A DNA stretch of 8,353 nucleotides. Source: a bacterium. GTDB lineage: Bacteria > Armatimonadota > Fimbriimonadia > Fimbriimonadales > GBS-DC. The notes below the pieces were generated by a model that saw only the letters and a program-made list of their open reading frames with translations, searched no databases and was not told the origin of the DNA. The stretch lies in contig JARJMV020000056.1 of assembly GCA_029335935.2 (NCBI GenBank), forward strand, positions 1 to 8,353, written 5' to 3'. A program made the translations under genes and the position numbers. Below are positions 6,650 to 8,353 of the stretch, one piece after another; position 1 is the first letter of the stretch; every line of letters starts with the position of its first letter.

Positions 6650-7263
6650 GGTTGGCGGGATGTAGGCGCGTGCAGGATCAGCCACGCGACGATGGCGGCG
6701 GGGGCGTCGGCGTTGTTGGCGATGCGCTCAATCACGCGGTTGAGCTGCCGTTCGTCGGCTTCGGTCTCCACAGGGATCCGTTGGAGCGCGTCGCGCACGA
6801 GTTCGATCATTTCGTGGAGGTAGCGGGCGCGGTTGGCGGCGAGGCTGCGTCCGGGCGTCTCGGCGAATCGGCGTCCCACCTGCTCGTACACCGATTCCCA
6901 GTTGGTGTAGGTGCGGGTTTCGGCTTCGCGTTTGCGCACGCCTTGCTCGCTGAGGCGGCGCATCTCCTCTTGCTTGCGCTGATAGATGTGCCAATCTTGG
7001 AGCGTAGCGCCCTCGATAATCACCAGTTGCGGGCGGAAGGCGTAGGCTTCCTCGATGAACTGCTCCAGCCATTTGCGCACGGTAGGCGCGTTCAGGTGCC
7101 CCGCGAGTTGGTACTCCTCGTGGGGCAGCCCCAGCACGACGATTTCGCCCTCGATGGTCACCAGTTGCAGGGCGTCCAACGCGCGGTAGAGCGTGCGCCC
7201 TGTCACCTGCTGTTTGACGCGCTCGCGAATGGCGCTCCAGGCTTGTTGCATCTCTGGATTCAT
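6646..7263 (-). CDS. Protein with DnaA-domain-I-like N-terminus, unknown function
   Basis: A 205-residue protein with no signal peptide. Residues 8-84 follow the plan of the N-terminal domain of DnaA: AWSAIRERVKQQV, a short helix with TLYRALDAL, the strand pair VTIEGEIVVLGLP, then HLNAPTVRKWLEQFIEEAY and a final strand PQLVIIEG. In DnaA this domain self-associates and recruits helicase. Here no AAA+ ATPase or DNA-binding domain IV follows, only a charged helical stretch (89-135, KQEEMRRLSEQ...) and a second helical region (136-200). It may be a protein-interaction module borrowed from DnaA, but the similarity is judged by eye and may not hold up. The ATG at 7263 overlaps the coaX stop (ATGA) and has AGGAG at 7271-7275, seven bases upstream. 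The stop overlaps the PD40 gene's start. Confidence 0.7.
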   Translation of the reverse strand: MNPEMQQAWSAIRERVKQQVTGRTLYRALDALQLVTIEGEIVVLGLPHEEYQLAGHLNAPTVRKWLEQFIEEAYAFRPQLVIIEGATLQDWHIYQRKQEEMRRLSEQGVRKREAETRTYTNWESVYEQVGRRFAETPGRSLAANRARYLHEMIELVRDALQRIPVETEADERQLNRVIERIANNADAPAAIVAWLILHAPTSRQP

Positions 7264-8030
7264 AGAACCTCTCCTGACCAGCGTTCCCAGAGGATACGCA
7301 GTCCCTCCAAAGTGAGCGTCGGCTCGACGCGCTGGATGCTGGGGCAGTGGGGAGCGAAGCGCTGCGCCAAGCCCCCCGTGGCAACTACTTGCGCGTCATC
7401 GCCCAATTCGCGCCTAAATAGACCCACTAAATACTCAATCGCGCCGACGGATCCCAAAATCACGCCGCTGCGCAGGCTATCGGGCGTGGTCTTCCCGATG
7501 GGCTGACAGGCGTCCTCGATGGCGATGCGCGGCAGGCGCGCCGTGCGCCCCGCAAGCGATTCGAGCATCAATTCGATGCCTGGCAAAATCGCGCCGCCCA
7601 CATAGACCGCCTCGCGCGAGACGGCATCCAGCGTGGTCGCCGTTCCGAAATCGACCACGATTACAGGGCGACCGCACAACGCCACGCCCGCCACCGCGTT
7701 CGCCAGGCGATCTGCGCCGACTGCTGTGGGCGGCTCGTAATCGATTCGGAAACCCAACTCCAGCGCGTGCGAGACAAAGAGCGGCTCGCAGTGCAGCCAC
7801 CGTCGCGCCATCTGGCGCAACGGCTCGTCCAGCGCAGGCACAACCGAGCAGACCGAGACGCCTGTAATCGACTCAGGCAGTCCTGCCGCGCTCAATAGCG
7901 TGCGCAAGAGGATGTAATGCTCGTCTTCCGTGCGCGCAACGTTCGTATGCACGCGCCACGCATGCCAGCGCCCCTGCTCGTACACGCCCAACACCGTGTG
8001 CGTGTTGCCCACATCGATGCCCAACAGCAC
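7260..8030 (-). CDS. coaX: Type III pantothenate kinase
   Basis: A 256-residue protein of normal length for CoaX, which phosphorylates pantothenate in the first step of CoA synthesis. It belongs to the ASKHA fold. The first phosphate motif is LLGIDVGNTHT (Asp6, Asn9), the pantothenate/catalytic motif is GADRLANAVAG (Asp107, Arg108), and the second phosphate motif is VVDFGTATTLDAVS (Asp127 onward). The family's GGAILPGIELMLESLAGRTARLP and TPDSLRSGVILGSVGAIEYL follow. CoaX uses a monovalent cation and, unlike CoaA, is not inhibited by CoA. The start is GTG at 8030: there is no upstream Shine-Dalgarno, but a TATAAT stands seven bases before the GTG, which suggests a leaderless transcript. It is the first gene of the minus-strand run and overlaps the next gene by ATGA. 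Confidence 0.95.
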   Translation of the reverse strand: MLLGIDVGNTHTVLGVYEQGRWHAWRVHTNVARTEDEHYILLRTLLSAAGLPESITGVSVCSVVPALDEPLRQMARRWLHCEPLFVSHALELGFRIDYEPPTAVGADRLANAVAGVALCGRPVIVVDFGTATTLDAVSREAVYVGGAILPGIELMLESLAGRTARLPRIAIEDACQPIGKTTPDSLRSGVILGSVGAIEYLVGLFRRELGDDAQVVATGGLAQRFAPHCPSIQRVEPTLTLEGLRILWERWSGEVL

Positions 8031-8037
8031 AAGTGAG

Positions 8038-8043
8038 ATTATA
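8038..8043 (-). promoter_or_regulatory. -10 box of coaX (leaderless arrangement)
   Basis: A perfect TATAAT on the minus strand ends eight bases before the G of the coaX GTG start (CTCACTT lies between). This places the transcription start on or within a few bases of the start codon. No good -35 is seen at 16-18 bases (best TCGGTT at 8062-8067). It is divergent to the tRNA promoter; the two -10 boxes are 33 bases apart. Confidence 0.65.
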
Positions 8044-8052
8044 CCTGAACGC

Positions 8053-8082
8053 TTGCATTCGAACCGATGGACATGGTATAAT
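8053..8082 (+). promoter_or_regulatory. Promoter of the tRNA-His/tRNA-Lys pair
   Basis: The -35 is TTGCAT (8053-8058, four of six to consensus), the spacer is 18 bases, and the -10 is a perfect TATAAT (8077-8082) with the extended TG at 8074-8075. Transcription should start near 8089-8090, about five bases before the tRNA-His 5' end. This is a strong sigma-70-type promoter by sequence. Confidence 0.85.
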
Positions 8083-8094
8083 TCGGCTGCCTGC

Positions 8095-8172
8095 GGGGAT
8101 CGTAGCTCAGTCGGTCAGAGCGCCTGACTGTGGCTCAGGAGGTCGTGGGTTCGAGTCCCATCGGTCCCCCCA
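8095..8172 (+). tRNA. tRNA-His (anticodon GTG)
   Basis: A full cloverleaf can be drawn. The acceptor has eight pairs, because G-1 (8095) is encoded and faces C73 (8169), the hallmark of tRNA-His. The D arm is GCTC/GAGC (8105-8121). The anticodon stem CCTGA/TCAGG (8123-8127 and 8135-8139) closes the loop CTGTGGC with GTG at 8130-8132. The T arm has loop TTCGAGT at 8150-8156. CCA is encoded at 8170-8172. The extra G is part of the gene, so no separate G-1 addition enzyme should be needed. Confidence 0.97.
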
Positions 8173-8176
8173 GCGA

Positions 8177-8252
<76 letters not shown>

Positions 8253-8259
8253 AGTTCCC

Positions 8260-8353
8260 CTAATTGGGCTTCACCGTCTCATCGAGCCACTGGCGTATCG
8301 CCTCAAGCGCGGCGGGGTGGATGGTCTCCTCGATTTCGGCGTACTCCGCAATC
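8260..8353 (-). CDS. Unrecognised protein, C-terminal end (partial)
   Basis: On the minus strand a frame is open from the window edge to TAG (8262-8260) and gives 30 residues, starting IAEYAEIEETIHP and ending ALEAIRQWLDETVKPN. The composition (amphipathic helix, ALEAIRQWL) looks like a real protein end. It stops seven bases short of the convergent tRNA-Lys gene, which fits the tight packing of this genome. No domain or catalytic motif is visible and I do not assign a function. The start lies outside the window. Confidence 0.6.
   Translation of the reverse strand, partial: IAEYAEIEETIHPAALEAIRQWLDETVKPN

Noticed and set aside
6652..7506. A 284-codon plus-strand open frame opposite the DnaA-I-like gene and coaX
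   Set aside because: It crosses a firm coaX end and shows only Val/Leu/His-rich antisense composition. No ribosome site or family motif.

Overview
The window is a compact, GC-rich bacterial chromosomal segment. Genes are packed with almost no spacers. The largest non-coding gap is the 64 bp at 8031-8094, so no stretch above 300 bases lacks a gene. The gene content (M3 oligoendopeptidase, twin DUF1080 protein, DUF1573 protein, PD40 propeller, type III pantothenate kinase) and tRNA genes that encode their own CCA fit a little-studied environmental phylum. Armatimonadota is my best guess, but it is an inference with low confidence. I see no mobile element, CRISPR array or phage gene.

Layout. 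(1) 1-1521, plus strand: the 3' end of an oligoendopeptidase F-like gene, joined by an ATGA overlap to a probable lipoprotein with two DUF1080 domains. (2) 1505-8030, minus strand: an eight-gene run read from right to left. It consists of coaX, a small protein with a DnaA-domain-I-like N-terminus, a membrane-anchored PD40 propeller, a secreted degenerate matrixin-DUF1573 protein, a TPR protein, a small membrane protein with beta-repeats, acpS and purN. Its last gene overlaps the DUF1080 gene tail to tail by 17 bp. (3) 8031-8094: a divergent promoter region. (4) 8095-8252, plus strand: tRNA-His and tRNA-Lys in tandem, 4 nt apart. (5) 8260-8353, minus strand: the C-terminal end of an unrecognised protein, facing the tRNAs.

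The minus-strand run looks like one operon with internal re-initiation points. Four of its seven junctions are ATGA overlaps, two are gaps of 4-5 bp, and the remaining one (36 bp) holds a perfect TATAAT and a strong GGAGGA. Both ends of the operon are housekeeping: coaX makes CoA, acpS uses CoA to activate acyl carrier protein, and purN works in purine synthesis. The middle codes for proteins of unknown role, three of them with an N-terminal membrane segment or signal peptide.

The most interesting points are the secreted protein that keeps a metzincin-like scaffold but has lost the zinc site and catalytic Glu, the likely leaderless coaX mRNA, the promoter/SD-like motif that recurs at two internal operon positions, and the unknown envelope genes between coaX and acpS.
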